17,351 nucleotides of DNA. Source: Solimonas sp040377605. Its GTDB lineage: Bacteria > Pseudomonadota > Gammaproteobacteria > Nevskiales > Nevskiaceae. The DNA lies in assembly GCA_040377605.1 (NCBI GenBank), contig JBEIOK010000046.1, positions 1 through 17,351 on the forward strand. Direction: 5' to 3'. This document shows positions 6,108 to 14,536 of the stretch, piece after piece. The notes beneath the pieces were generated by a model. That model searched no databases. It saw nothing but the letters and a program-made list of their open reading frames with translations, and was not told the DNA's origin. The translations under genes were made by a program, and so were the position numbers. The stretch's first letter is position 1. Every line of letters starts with the position of its first letter.

Positions 6108-8069
6108 ATGACCGCCGCGCTGCAGCAGTTCCTCGACTGGATCAACGCCCACCCGAACTGGGCGCTGGCGCTGCTGCTGCTGACCTCGCTGCTGGACGCC
6201 ATCTTCATCGTCGGGGCCTTTGTCCCGGCCGCCGTCGTGCTCTTCGCGGTGGGGGCACTGGTAGCCCTCGGGTCGCTGGACCTCGGCACGGTGGTGCTGG
6301 TGGCCGCACTCGGGGCGGTCCTGGGTGACGGATTCAGCTTCTGGCTTGGCCGACGCTACGGCAACGAACTGTTTGCGTCGCGCTGGCTGCGCCGATATCC
6401 GGAAGCGATCGCCAACAGCCGGCGCTTCTTCGAGCGCAATGGGGTGCAGGGCGTGATGCTGGCGCGGTTCCTCGGGCCGCTGCGCGCGCTGACCCCCGCA
6501 CTGGCGGGCGCGTCGGGACAACGCACCTGGGTGTTTCTGGTAGCCGACAGCCTCGCGGCCCTCGGCTGGGCGCTGGCCTATGTCCTGCCCGGCGTGGTGT
6601 TCGGCGCATCGCTGGGCCTGGCCGCCGAAGTCGCCGGGCGCCTCGCCACCTTGTTACTGGCACTGATCGTCACACTGTGGCTCGCCATCTGGCTGACCGG
6701 CCTGATCGGTCGGCGAGTGCAGGCGCATACGGAGGATTGGGTTGGCGCTGTGCTCGACTGGAGTCGGCGACACCGCCGTCTCGGCAAGTTCGGTGCCGTG
6801 CTGACCGATTCCAGTCAGCCGGAAACCCCGGCGCTGGCGCTGCTGGCGGTTGTACTGTTTGTGTTCAGTGCAGGCTGGCTGTATCTGTTTGCTTCGCCGG
6901 CGCTGCACCCGTTTCCGAGTGCGCTGGACGCCGCAATCTTCCAGAGTCTTCGGGATCTGCACACCCCCTGGGGCCTGACCCTGGCACAGGCCGCGCTGCA
7001 GTTCGGCGAGTGGCAGGTCTATGGACCGATCGCGCTGGTGACCTTCTTCATTCTGGTGCTGCTGCGCAAGCGGCGCGCGGCCGCGCACTGGCTGGCGGCG
7101 CTGGCCTTCGGTGCGCTGCTGTCGCTGGGGCTGCACGCAGTGCCGACCCTGGCGCCGCCGTATCAGTTTTTCGACACTCCAGCACCGCAGGGGTACTCGG
7201 CACGCGATCTGGTACTGGCGGCGGTGATCTACGCGTTCCTGCCCGTACTGCTGGCCACCGGACGATCGCCGGCGATCCGTCGCCTGTTCTATGGAGCCGC
7301 CATCGCGATCCTGCTGCTGATCGTGCTGGCGCAGCTGTACCTGGGCGCGCAGTGGTACAGCGTCGCGCTGTACTCGGTAATCGTCGCAGCGATCTGGGCC
7401 GGGCTGCTGGGGCTCGGCTATCGCCGGCACCGGCCGGACGATCTGCCGGCGCGGCGCGTATTGCTGCCGATCCTGATGGTCTTTGCCGCCGCGATCAGCC
7501 TTCAGCTGTCCGAAAAGCCGCTCCAAACTCCGGCACCGCCACCGGGCTACACCCAGCTCGTCGAAGCCGCGTGGCGCGAGGAGGCCTGGCGGCAGTTGCC
7601 ACTGCAGCGACAGGATGTCGCCGGCCGTCTGAAGCAGCCGTTCCAGGTGCAGTGGGCCGGGACGCTAGCGGAAATCGAGACGGAATTGCGTGCGGCGGGC
7701 TGGGTGGATCCGGCGCCGCTCAAGGCGGCATATACCCTGCGCTGGCTCAGCAGCGATGTGCCGCTGGCCGAGTTGCCGATCCTGCCGCAGGTGCATGGCG
7801 GTCGGCACCCGGCGCTGATGCTGCGGCTGCCGGCCGCGGACGAGCAACAGTATCTGCTGCGTCTGTGGCCCTCGGGATTCAGCCTCGCGGATGGCCGGCC
7901 GATCTGGATCGCCAGCATCAGCCTGCAACGTGCACGCGGCCTCTACCGCGTGCTGCGTTATCCCGTGACGGAGAGCGCCACCCCGCCGCTGCCGCCGCTG
8001 CTGGCCGCATTGCCCACCGTGCAGCGCGAGGCCCGCGGGCCGGTCTGGCTGCTGTCCTCTGTAGACTGA
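6108..8069 (+). CDS. DedA / degenerate PAP2 / LssY_C fusion membrane protein
   Basis: This 653-residue protein appears to have three parts. Residues 1-200 are a DedA (SNARE-associated) domain with GDGFSFWLGRRYG at 73-85 and the arginine-rich LARFLGPLRALTPALAG at 118-134; DedA proteins act in membrane lipid and envelope homeostasis. Residues about 240-445 form a multi-pass PAP2-like domain. Residues about 475-650 are a soluble region resembling the LssY C-terminal domain. In the PAP2-like part the usual PSGH is replaced by about ARDL (365-368), and the RLYLG-x-HW-xSD region reads QLYLGAQWYSV (409-419). The catalytic His, Arg and Asp are therefore absent, so phosphatase activity is unlikely. 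ftsY starts 36 bp downstream; no functional link is evident. Confidence 0.85.
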   Translation: MTAALQQFLDWINAHPNWALALLLLTSLLDAIFIVGAFVPAAVVLFAVGALVALGSLDLGTVVLVAALGAVLGDGFSFWLGRRYGNELFASRWLRRYPEAIANSRRFFERNGVQGVMLARFLGPLRALTPALAGASGQRTWVFLVADSLAALGWALAYVLPGVVFGASLGLAAEVAGRLATLLLALIVTLWLAIWLTGLIGRRVQAHTEDWVGAVLDWSRRHRRLGKFGAVLTDSSQPETPALALLAVVLFVFSAGWLYLFASPALHPFPSALDAAIFQSLRDLHTPWGLTLAQAALQFGEWQVYGPIALVTFFILVLLRKRRAAAHWLAALAFGALLSLGLHAVPTLAPPYQFFDTPAPQGYSARDLVLAAVIYAFLPVLLATGRSPAIRRLFYGAAIAILLLIVLAQLYLGAQWYSVALYSVIVAAIWAGLLGLGYRRHRPDDLPARRVLLPILMVFAAAISLQLSEKPLQTPAPPPGYTQLVEAAWREEAWRQLPLQRQDVAGRLKQPFQVQWAGTLAEIETELRAAGWVDPAPLKAAYTLRWLSSDVPLAELPILPQVHGGRHPALMLRLPAADEQQYLLRLWPSGFSLADGRPIWIASISLQRARGLYRVLRYPVTESATPPLPPLLAALPTVQREARGPVWLLSSVD

Positions 8070-8105
8070 ACCGCTTGACGTCTCCCCTGCCCGCTCCCGG
8101 TGTCC

Positions 8106-9044
<939 letters not shown>

Positions 9045-9129
9045 GGACAGCCGGATTTGCGAGCAGCGATTCGTCACGGGGCGCATAACCGCGCTTCCTG
9101 GATGCTGCGCACCGATCCGCCTACAGCTT

Positions 9130-9840
9130 ATGGCCGACATCATCCGCTTCGATCAGGTCAGTTACCGCTATCCCGCCGGTCAGGATGTGCTGGCCGACGT
9201 CAGCTTCAGCGTCGAACAGGGCGAGATGGTCTACATCACCGGCCCCAGCGGCGCCGGCAAAACCACGCTGCTGCGCCTGATGGCCCTGCTGTGCCGCGCC
9301 AGCCGCGGGCAGGTGGTCGTGCTGGGACAGAACCTGTCCGTGCTCAAGTCGCGACAGATCCCGGAGTACCGCCAACGCATCGGCCTGGTGTTCCAGAACT
9401 TCAACCTGCTGTACGACCGATCGGTTTTCGACAATGTGGCCTTGCCGCTGGTGATTCGCGGCTACGCCTACGCGGATATCGGGCGGCGCGTGCGCGCGGC
9501 ACTCGATGCGGTGGGCCTGCTGGGTCGCGAGAAGTCCCTGCCGCTGACGCTCTCTGGCGGCGAACAGCAACGCGTCGGCATTGCCCGCGCCATCGTCACC
9601 AAGCCAGCACTGATCCTGGCCGACGAGCCCACCGGCAATCTCGATCCGGAAATGGCGCTGGATGTCATGCGCGGGTTCCAGCGCTTCAATGAAGCCGGCG
9701 TCACCGTGATGATTGCAACGCACGCCATCGATCTGATCGAGGCCCTGCCTCACCGGATCATCCACCTGGAGCACGGTCACATCACCGACAAGCGCCCGAC
9801 CGCCGCATCCCGCTTGGGAGATCGCCATGGCCTTCGTTGA
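9130..9840 (+). CDS. ftsE: Cell-division ABC transporter ATP-binding protein FtsE
   Basis: FtsE is the ATPase of the FtsEX complex, which activates septal peptidoglycan hydrolases and helps divisome assembly at the inner membrane. All ABC motifs are intact: Walker A GPSGAGKTT near residues 38-46, Q-loop VFQNFNLL, signature LSGGEQQRV, Walker B ALILADEPTGNLD, and the H-loop His in MIATHAI. The 236 residues include a slightly longer C-terminus than the usual 220 or so. The 85-bp gap after ftsY shows no Shine-Dalgarno and no obvious gene. The stop overlaps the start of ftsX by 14 bp, indicating coupled translation of the two subunits. Confidence 0.97.
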   Translation: MADIIRFDQVSYRYPAGQDVLADVSFSVEQGEMVYITGPSGAGKTTLLRLMALLCRASRGQVVVLGQNLSVLKSRQIPEYRQRIGLVFQNFNLLYDRSVFDNVALPLVIRGYAYADIGRRVRAALDAVGLLGREKSLPLTLSGGEQQRVGIARAIVTKPALILADEPTGNLDPEMALDVMRGFQRFNEAGVTVMIATHAIDLIEALPHRIIHLEHGHITDKRPTAASRLGDRHGLR

Positions 9841-10777
9841 AGCCGGGCTTGAACGGCCGAATTTCTTCGCGCGCCTCGGGCAGGATCACCTGCGAGTCCT
9901 GTTTTTTTCCCTCGGCAAGATCGGGCGGGCACCGCTGAGCGCGGCCCTGACGGCGCTGGTGATCGGCATCGCGTTGGCCCTGCCCGCCGGGTTGCACGTC
10001 ATGACCCGCAACCTCGCCAGCGTCGGATACAGCTGGCAGGAATCGTTGCAGATTTCGCTGTTTCTCAAGGACTCGGTGGCCTCGGACCGGGGCCGGACCC
10101 TGGCACGGGAACTGGGCTCGGAGCCCGCGATTGCCAGTGCCAGCTTCATCTCGCGCGAACAGGCTCTGTCAGAGTTCCGGGCGCAGTCCGGTTTCGGCGA
10201 GGCGCTCGAACTCCTGCGCGAAAACCCGTTGCCGGCGGTCATCGCCGTCACGCCTGACCGCAGCCTCGACAAGGCATCGGTACAGGCCCTGCTCGGCCGC
10301 CTGCAGGCGATGCCGGAAGTGGACATGGCGCGCATGGACCAGCAATGGCTGGACCGGCTCTACGCGATCCTGGCCATTGGCGAACGCGCGGTCGGCATCA
10401 TCGCGCTGCTGCTGGGCTTGGCCGTGATCATCATCATCGGCAACACCATTCGACTCGATATCGAAGCACGCCGGGAGGAAATCGAGGTGATGAAACTGAT
10501 CGGCGCGCCCGACAGCTTCATCCGTCGACCCTTCCTGTATGCCGGCTTCTGGTTCGGGTTGGCCGGCGGCCTGCTGGCGTGGCTGATGGTGGTGCTGGGC
10601 ACCCAGGCATTGGCCGGCCCCAGCGCCGATCTGGCCGCGCTCTACGACAGCGACATCCAGCTCAGCGGCCTGCGCTTCAGCGATGGGCTGGCCCTGATCG
10701 GGGCCGGTATCGTCCTGGGCTGGGCCGGGGCGCTGCTGACCGTCACACAGCGCCTTTCTGGAATTAATCCAAAATAA
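9827..10777 (+). CDS. ftsX: Cell-division protein FtsX
   Basis: FtsX is the membrane partner of FtsE and relays ATP hydrolysis to periplasmic hydrolase activators. The 316-residue protein has the expected layout: cytoplasmic N-terminus, TM1 at about 35-57, a periplasmic domain at about 58-185, and TM2-TM4 at about 186-208, 237-258 and 286-308. The conserved cytoplasmic loop IEVMKLIGAPDSFIRRPFLY spans 219-238. The start inside the end of ftsE fits the conserved NFFARLGQDHLRVLFFSLG region. It ends in TAA, and no terminator hairpin separates it from rpoH, so read-through into rpoH is possible. Confidence 0.96.
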   Translation: MAFVEAGLERPNFFARLGQDHLRVLFFSLGKIGRAPLSAALTALVIGIALALPAGLHVMTRNLASVGYSWQESLQISLFLKDSVASDRGRTLARELGSEPAIASASFISREQALSEFRAQSGFGEALELLRENPLPAVIAVTPDRSLDKASVQALLGRLQAMPEVDMARMDQQWLDRLYAILAIGERAVGIIALLLGLAVIIIIGNTIRLDIEARREEIEVMKLIGAPDSFIRRPFLYAGFWFGLAGGLLAWLMVVLGTQALAGPSADLAALYDSDIQLSGLRFSDGLALIGAGIVLGWAGALLTVTQRLSGINPK

Positions 10778-10812
10778 ATTCATGGGGTTATCCGATCTAC
10801 GGGTACGCCCAC

Positions 10813-10841
10813 GGAACCTCCCTCAGGGCTTAGCACTCTAT
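10813..10841 (+). promoter_or_regulatory. Candidate sigma-E (RpoE)-type promoter of rpoH
   Basis: GGAACCT at 10813-10819 differs by one base from the sigma-E -35 consensus GGAACTT. It is followed after 17 bp by TCTAT (10837-10841), which resembles the -10 TCTGA/TCAAA class. E. coli rpoH also has a sigma-E promoter, which supports the idea. An alternative sigma-70 reading is TTAGCA (10830-10835), an 18-bp spacer and TAGACT (10854-10859). Both overlap the CIRCE operator. Confidence 0.4.
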
Positions 10842-10856
10842 GCTGCCGAGTGCTAG
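10830..10856 (+). promoter_or_regulatory. CIRCE operator (HrcA binding site) upstream of rpoH
   Basis: The sequence is TTAGCACTC-N9-GAGTGCTAG. It matches the CIRCE consensus TTAGCACTC-N9-GAGTGCTAA at 17 of 18 arm positions with the exact 9-bp spacer. CIRCE is bound by the heat-shock repressor HrcA. It lies 28 bp before the rpoH ATG, where binding would cover either candidate promoter, so repression of rpoH by HrcA is the natural prediction. hrcA itself is not in the window. Confidence 0.92.
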
Positions 10857-10870
10857 ACTTTGATCATCGT

Positions 10871-10876
10871 AGGGAG
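10871..10876 (+). promoter_or_regulatory. Shine-Dalgarno of rpoH
   Basis: AGGGAG lies 8 nt before the ATG at 10885. It decides for this start over the in-frame GTG at 10876, which would overlap the site itself. Confidence 0.75.
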
Positions 10877-10884
10877 TGATAAAG

Positions 10885-11763
10885 ATGAGCCAGACGATTG
10901 CCATGAACACTGCGGTGGCCCTGCGCCAGACGGCCGCGCTGATCCCGTCTGCCGGCAGCCTCGATTCCTATATTGCCCACGTCAATCAGTTGCCGCTGCT
11001 CGATGCCGAGCAGGAGCGCCGTCTTGCGGTCAAGCTGCGTGACGACTCCGACCTTGATGCCGCGCAGCAACTGGTGCTGTCCAATCTGCGCCACGTGGTC
11101 CACATCGCGCGCGGCTACATGGGATACGGACTGCAGCTGTCCGACCTGATCCAGGAAGGCAACATCGGCCTGATGAAGGCGGTGAAGCGTTTCGATCCGG
11201 ATGTCGGTGTGCGCCTGATCTCGTTTGCCGTGCATTGGATCAAGGCCGAGATTCACGAGTTCGTGCTGAAGAACTGGCGCATCGTGAAGATCGCCACTAC
11301 CAAGGCGCAGCGCAAGCTGTTCTTCAATCTGCGGTCCTCCAAGAAGCAGCTCGGCTGGCTGACGCCGAGCGAGGCAGCCGATATCGCACGCGACCTCAAC
11401 GTCAAGCCCGAGGAAGTGCTGCAGATGGAGCAGCGGCTCGGAGGCGGCGATGTTTCCTTCAGCGCCACGCCGAGCGACGGCGAAGACGCCGCGTACATGC
11501 CCGAGGATTACCTGTCTGACGGCACGGATGAGATTGCAGCCATCGAGGAAGCCGAGTGGCAGGATGCACGTGAGCAGAAGATGCATCGCGCACTCAGCGC
11601 ACTGGATGATCGTTCGCGCGACATCCTGCAGCGTCGCTGGTTGACCGACGGCGAGAAGACCGGCCTGCAGGAACTGGCAGACGAGTACGGCGTGTCCGCT
11701 GAGCGCATCCGTCAGATCGAGTCGGCGGCGATGAAGAAGATGCGCAAGGCCATCGAGGCCTGA
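10885..11763 (+). CDS. rpoH: Heat-shock sigma factor RpoH (sigma-32)
   Basis: RpoH directs RNA polymerase to heat-shock promoters. The 292-residue protein has sigma regions 2 and 4: DLIQEGNIGLMKAVKRFD at about 87-104, and the 2.3/2.4 DNA-melting and -10 recognition stretch at about 108-135 (RLISFAVHWIKAEIHEFV). The diagnostic RpoH box QRKLFFNLR is at 142-150, and the region 4.2 helix-turn-helix lies at about 260-290 (LQELADEYGVSAERIRQIES). The gene has its own promoter region with a CIRCE operator and a sigma-E-like promoter, and it ends at a strong terminator. Regulation by both envelope stress and HrcA is inferred. Confidence 0.98.
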   Translation: MSQTIAMNTAVALRQTAALIPSAGSLDSYIAHVNQLPLLDAEQERRLAVKLRDDSDLDAAQQLVLSNLRHVVHIARGYMGYGLQLSDLIQEGNIGLMKAVKRFDPDVGVRLISFAVHWIKAEIHEFVLKNWRIVKIATTKAQRKLFFNLRSSKKQLGWLTPSEAADIARDLNVKPEEVLQMEQRLGGGDVSFSATPSDGEDAAYMPEDYLSDGTDEIAAIEEAEWQDAREQKMHRALSALDDRSRDILQRRWLTDGEKTGLQELADEYGVSAERIRQIESAAMKKMRKAIEA

Positions 11764-11781
11764 TCGCGGTACCTGCAGACG

Positions 11782-11808
11782 AAAAAGGCCCGCGATGCGG
11801 GCCTTTTT
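11782..11808. terminator. Bidirectional intrinsic terminator between rpoH and ctaB
   Basis: AAAAA-GGCCCGC-GAT-GCGGGCC-TTTTT forms a perfect 7-bp GC stem with a 3-nt loop. It is flanked by A5 and T5, so it can end transcription in both directions. It lies 18 bp after the rpoH stop and 21 bp after the convergent ctaB stop. Confidence 0.93.
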
Positions 11809-11829
11809 CATTGCAGCGCGATCCCACGC

Positions 11830-12732
11830 TCAACTCAGCAGGAACCCCAGGTAGTGATCGACCAGCAGCAACGTGAAGATGCCCATCAGATAGACGATGG
11901 AGTACCCGAACGTACGCATGGGCAGTTGCGGGGTCGGCCACCACTTCAGCCGGATCGCGTAGTAGAGAAAAATGCCGCCGAGCGCCAGCGCCCCGATCAG
12001 GTACAGCCAGCCGGACATGCGCGTGGCAAACGGGAGCACGGTCACGGCCACCAGCAGCACCGTGTACAGCAGCACCTGGGTGCGCGTGAACTCGATGCCG
12101 TGCGTGACCGGCAGCATCGGGATGTCTGCCTTGGCGTAGTCATCGCGGCGATCGATGGCCAGCGCCCAGAAATGCGGCGGCGTCCAGATGAAGATGATGG
12201 CGAACAGGATCAGGGCGTGCCCGTGAATCTCGCCCGTTACCGCCACCCACCCCAGCACCGGTGGCGCGGCCCCGGCGGCGCCGCCGATCACGATGTTCTG
12301 GGGCGTCGCACGCTTGAGGTAGAGGGTGTAAACCCCGGCGTAGCCGATCAGCGTGAACTGGGTCAGCACCGCGGTCAGTGGATTGACCAGAAACCACAGC
12401 ATGACGAAGCCCGCCAGCCCGAGCGCCGTGGCGAAGGCGATGGATTCCGTCATCGTCAGCGCACCGGTCACCAGCGGACGCCCGCACGTTCTCGCCATCC
12501 GGGCGTCGATGTTGCGGTCGATGATCTGGTTGACTGCGGCTGCCGAGGCCGCCTGAAGGCCGATACCCAGCGTGCCCCAGAGCAACGCGTCGAGCGGCGG
12601 CAAGCCCGGCACCGCCAGGAACATGCCGACTACCGCGGTGAACACGATCAGCATCACCACCCGCGGCTTGCACAGCTCGTAGTACTCGCGCAGTCGCGTG
12701 CTCGGGGCCATCGGCGGCGCAGTGACGGTCAT
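11830..12732 (-). CDS. ctaB: Protoheme IX farnesyltransferase (haem O synthase)
   Basis: CtaB/CyoE attaches a farnesyl group to haem B to give haem O, in the inner membrane. It is 300 residues with about nine hydrophobic segments. The first prenyltransferase motif is N68-x3-D72-x3-D76-x2-M79-x-R81-T-x2-R85-P, and the second is DRRDDYAKADIPMLP at about 194-208. The ATG at 12732 overlaps the ctaA stop by 4 bp (ATGA); the frame is open to 12912, but that part reads through ctaA in another frame. It forms an operon with ctaA, giving the haem B to haem O to haem A pathway for the aa3 oxidase. Confidence 0.97.
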   Translation of the reverse strand: MTVTAPPMAPSTRLREYYELCKPRVVMLIVFTAVVGMFLAVPGLPPLDALLWGTLGIGLQAASAAAVNQIIDRNIDARMARTCGRPLVTGALTMTESIAFATALGLAGFVMLWFLVNPLTAVLTQFTLIGYAGVYTLYLKRATPQNIVIGGAAGAAPPVLGWVAVTGEIHGHALILFAIIFIWTPPHFWALAIDRRDDYAKADIPMLPVTHGIEFTRTQVLLYTVLLVAVTVLPFATRMSGWLYLIGALALGGIFLYYAIRLKWWPTPQLPMRTFGYSIVYLMGIFTLLLVDHYLGFLLS

Positions 12733-13820
12733 TGGCGGGGGGGGCGTGCCCACGCGGCGTGATTGAGGGTCACCATCACCGCCAGCAGGACCGCAGCCCC
12801 GCCGTTGTGAGCGGTTGCCAGCCACAGCGGCAGTTGCAGTTTCACGATGCTGAGCCCGATGACCACCTGCAGTGTCAGTGCCGCGGCGACCACCAGACTG
12901 AAGCGGCGCCACAACGGCTCACGGCCCCGATACCACAGCCACACTGCCAACAGCAGGAGCGCGCTGGTCAAGATCACGGCGCCGACGCGGTGGAAGTGAT
13001 GGATGGTCACGCGCGCGCGCGCATCAAGAATGCCGTATTCGTAGTTGATGCCGAGGCCATGCCAGAGCGTAAAGGCCGTCTTGATGTCGGTTTCTGGCCA
13101 GAAGCTGCCGTGACAGGTGGGCAGATCCGGGCAGGCCAGCGCCGCATAGTTGGTGCTGGTCCAGCCGCCCAGGAAGATCTGGCCGACCAGCAGCAGCAAG
13201 CCGATGCCGGCCAGCGGCCGCAGGCCCGGCGGAGCGACTCCGGTTCCACCCCCCGCACTGCCGGCGACGTCCGATTCCCGGGACAGCGACAGCGCCACCT
13301 GACGCTCCGACCGATGCTCCTTGCGGCGCTGCGGATCCGGAGCGGCTGAGCCCGACTCTCTCACGCTGAGCCACAGCCAGAGCAGCAGCGCAAACGTGCT
13401 CATGCCTCCCAGGAGGTGGGCCGTCACGACAAACGGCTTGAGCTGCCAGGTCACGGTCCACATCCCGAGGATGCCCTGAAAAATCACCAGCGCGACCAAG
13501 AACCACGGCAATCGTCGCGGCGCAGCCTCCACGAAGCGCGACATCACCGCCAGCGCGACGATCAGCAGTCCCAGGGTCGAGGCAAAGTAGCGATGCACCA
13601 TCTCCTTCCAGGCCTTGGGCACTTCCACTGGCCGTTCCGGGTAGCGGGCTTCGGCGGCAGCGATCTCGTGATCCGCCTGGGGCACCCCCACATGCCCGTA
13701 GCAGCCCGGCCAATCCGGGCACCCCAGCCCGGCATCCGACAGGCGCACATAGGCGCCCAGCACGATCACCCCCAGGCAGAGGGCCAGGGCCAGAAGATTG
13801 ATGCGGCGAAACCAGGTCAT
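12729..13820 (-). CDS. ctaA: Haem A synthase (COX15/CtaA family)
   Basis: CtaA oxidises the C8 methyl of haem O to the formyl group of haem A. The 363-residue protein has eight predicted membrane segments in two similar halves. Conserved haem-ligand histidines are visible: His76 (EMVHRYFAS), His135 (TAHLLGG), His274/277 (HHFHRVG) and His338 (ATAHNGG). Two extracytoplasmic Cys pairs occur, C34/C40 (GCPDWPGC) and C230/C236 (CPDLPTC). Between the halves, residues about 153-199 form a charged, then Gly-rich hydrophilic loop that looks longer than needed. A 110-bp gap precedes it; that gap holds a minus-strand TAGAAT hexamer (13882-13887) and a small hairpin. Confidence 0.96.
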   Translation of the reverse strand: MTWFRRINLLALALCLGVIVLGAYVRLSDAGLGCPDWPGCYGHVGVPQADHEIAAAEARYPERPVEVPKAWKEMVHRYFASTLGLLIVALAVMSRFVEAAPRRLPWFLVALVIFQGILGMWTVTWQLKPFVVTAHLLGGMSTFALLLWLWLSVRESGSAAPDPQRRKEHRSERQVALSLSRESDVAGSAGGGTGVAPPGLRPLAGIGLLLLVGQIFLGGWTSTNYAALACPDLPTCHGSFWPETDIKTAFTLWHGLGINYEYGILDARARVTIHHFHRVGAVILTSALLLLAVWLWYRGREPLWRRFSLVVAAALTLQVVIGLSIVKLQLPLWLATAHNGGAAVLLAVMVTLNHAAWARPPRQ

Positions 13821-13839
13821 GTTCGGTTCGGTCGAGAGG

Positions 13840-13857
13840 CGGAAGCGGAAGCTTCCG
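13840..13857. repeat. Small inverted repeat before ctaA
   Basis: CGGAAGC-GGAA-GCTTCCG is a perfect 7-bp stem with a 4-nt loop, about 20 bp upstream of the ctaA ATG. It also contains the 12-bp palindrome CGGAAGCTTCCG. It lies in the 5' leader or operator region of ctaA; its role is unknown. It has no U-tract, so it is not a clear terminator. Confidence 0.5.
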
Positions 13858-13930
13858 TACGAGGGACAGAGCGCGGGCGCGATTCTACCGAATGCGGTCG
13901 ATGCCGCGGCGTCCTCCGCACCACCCTTCG

Positions 13931-14536
13931 TCAGCCAATCTGGGACACGCGCAACAGGCGTTTGATGTCCTTGAGAATGCCCTTGTACTCCGACGGGCCC
14001 GGGTAAACCATCATCCAGTTCCCGAGCGGATCAATGAGGTACAGGGTCTGTGCATCGGCCTGCGGCAGCACCTCGGAGAACACCTGACGCAGGGTCTGGC
14101 CCTGAGAAGGTTCGACCAGGAACTGCAGATCCGGATGTTCAGCACCGAGCCGCTGCTTGACCGATCGAAGCGCCGCGAGATCGGGCGCCACGTAGACCCG
14201 TTGCACCCTCAGCCGCTTTTCATTCAGCAGCGTGCGGGTCTGGCGAATCTGGTATAGCTTCTGCTCGCAGGCTTCATCGCAGTCCTGCAACCCGATGTAG
14301 ACAAAGCTCCACTTGCCGCGCAATGCACCGTCATCCGCGATTGCGCCTTCCGCGTCGCGAAGCGCCAGCGGGGGCAACGGATGCGCCGGCTCGACCAACT
14401 GGCCGTAGTTGGTATGCCCGGTTGGGCGCAACTCTGGCGCGAAGAAGTACAGCACGATCGCCGCCAACAGCGGCGCAAAGAACAGCGTCGCCAGAAGCAG
14501 GAACTGCTGGCGACCGCGGACACGAGCTTCAGTCAT
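13931..14536 (-). CDS. SCO-like thioredoxin-fold oxidase assembly protein
   Basis: This 201-residue protein has one N-terminal membrane anchor (about 11-32) and a periplasmic thioredoxin-like domain with a CxxxC motif, C86-DEA-C90, as in SCO/SenC copper-delivery proteins. The end LYLIDPLGNWMMVYP (165-179) matches the SCO fold core. The usual SCO copper-ligand histidine just before that strand is not present; the segment reads ADAQT (160-164). It may therefore act as a thiol reductase or a redox partner rather than a copper carrier. The ATG at 14536 overlaps the surf1 stop by 4 bp. It sits between surf1 and ctaA, which supports a role in aa3 oxidase assembly. Confidence 0.85.
   Translation of the reverse strand: MTEARVRGRQQFLLLATLFFAPLLAAIVLYFFAPELRPTGHTNYGQLVEPAHPLPPLALRDAEGAIADDGALRGKWSFVYIGLQDCDEACEQKLYQIRQTRTLLNEKRLRVQRVYVAPDLAALRSVKQRLGAEHPDLQFLVEPSQGQTLRQVFSEVLPQADAQTLYLIDPLGNWMMVYPGPSEYKGILKDIKRLLRVSQIG

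Noticed and set aside
10864..11811. 315-codon minus-strand frame opposite rpoH
   Set aside because: It is antisense to rpoH and even crosses the terminator; no family resemblance.
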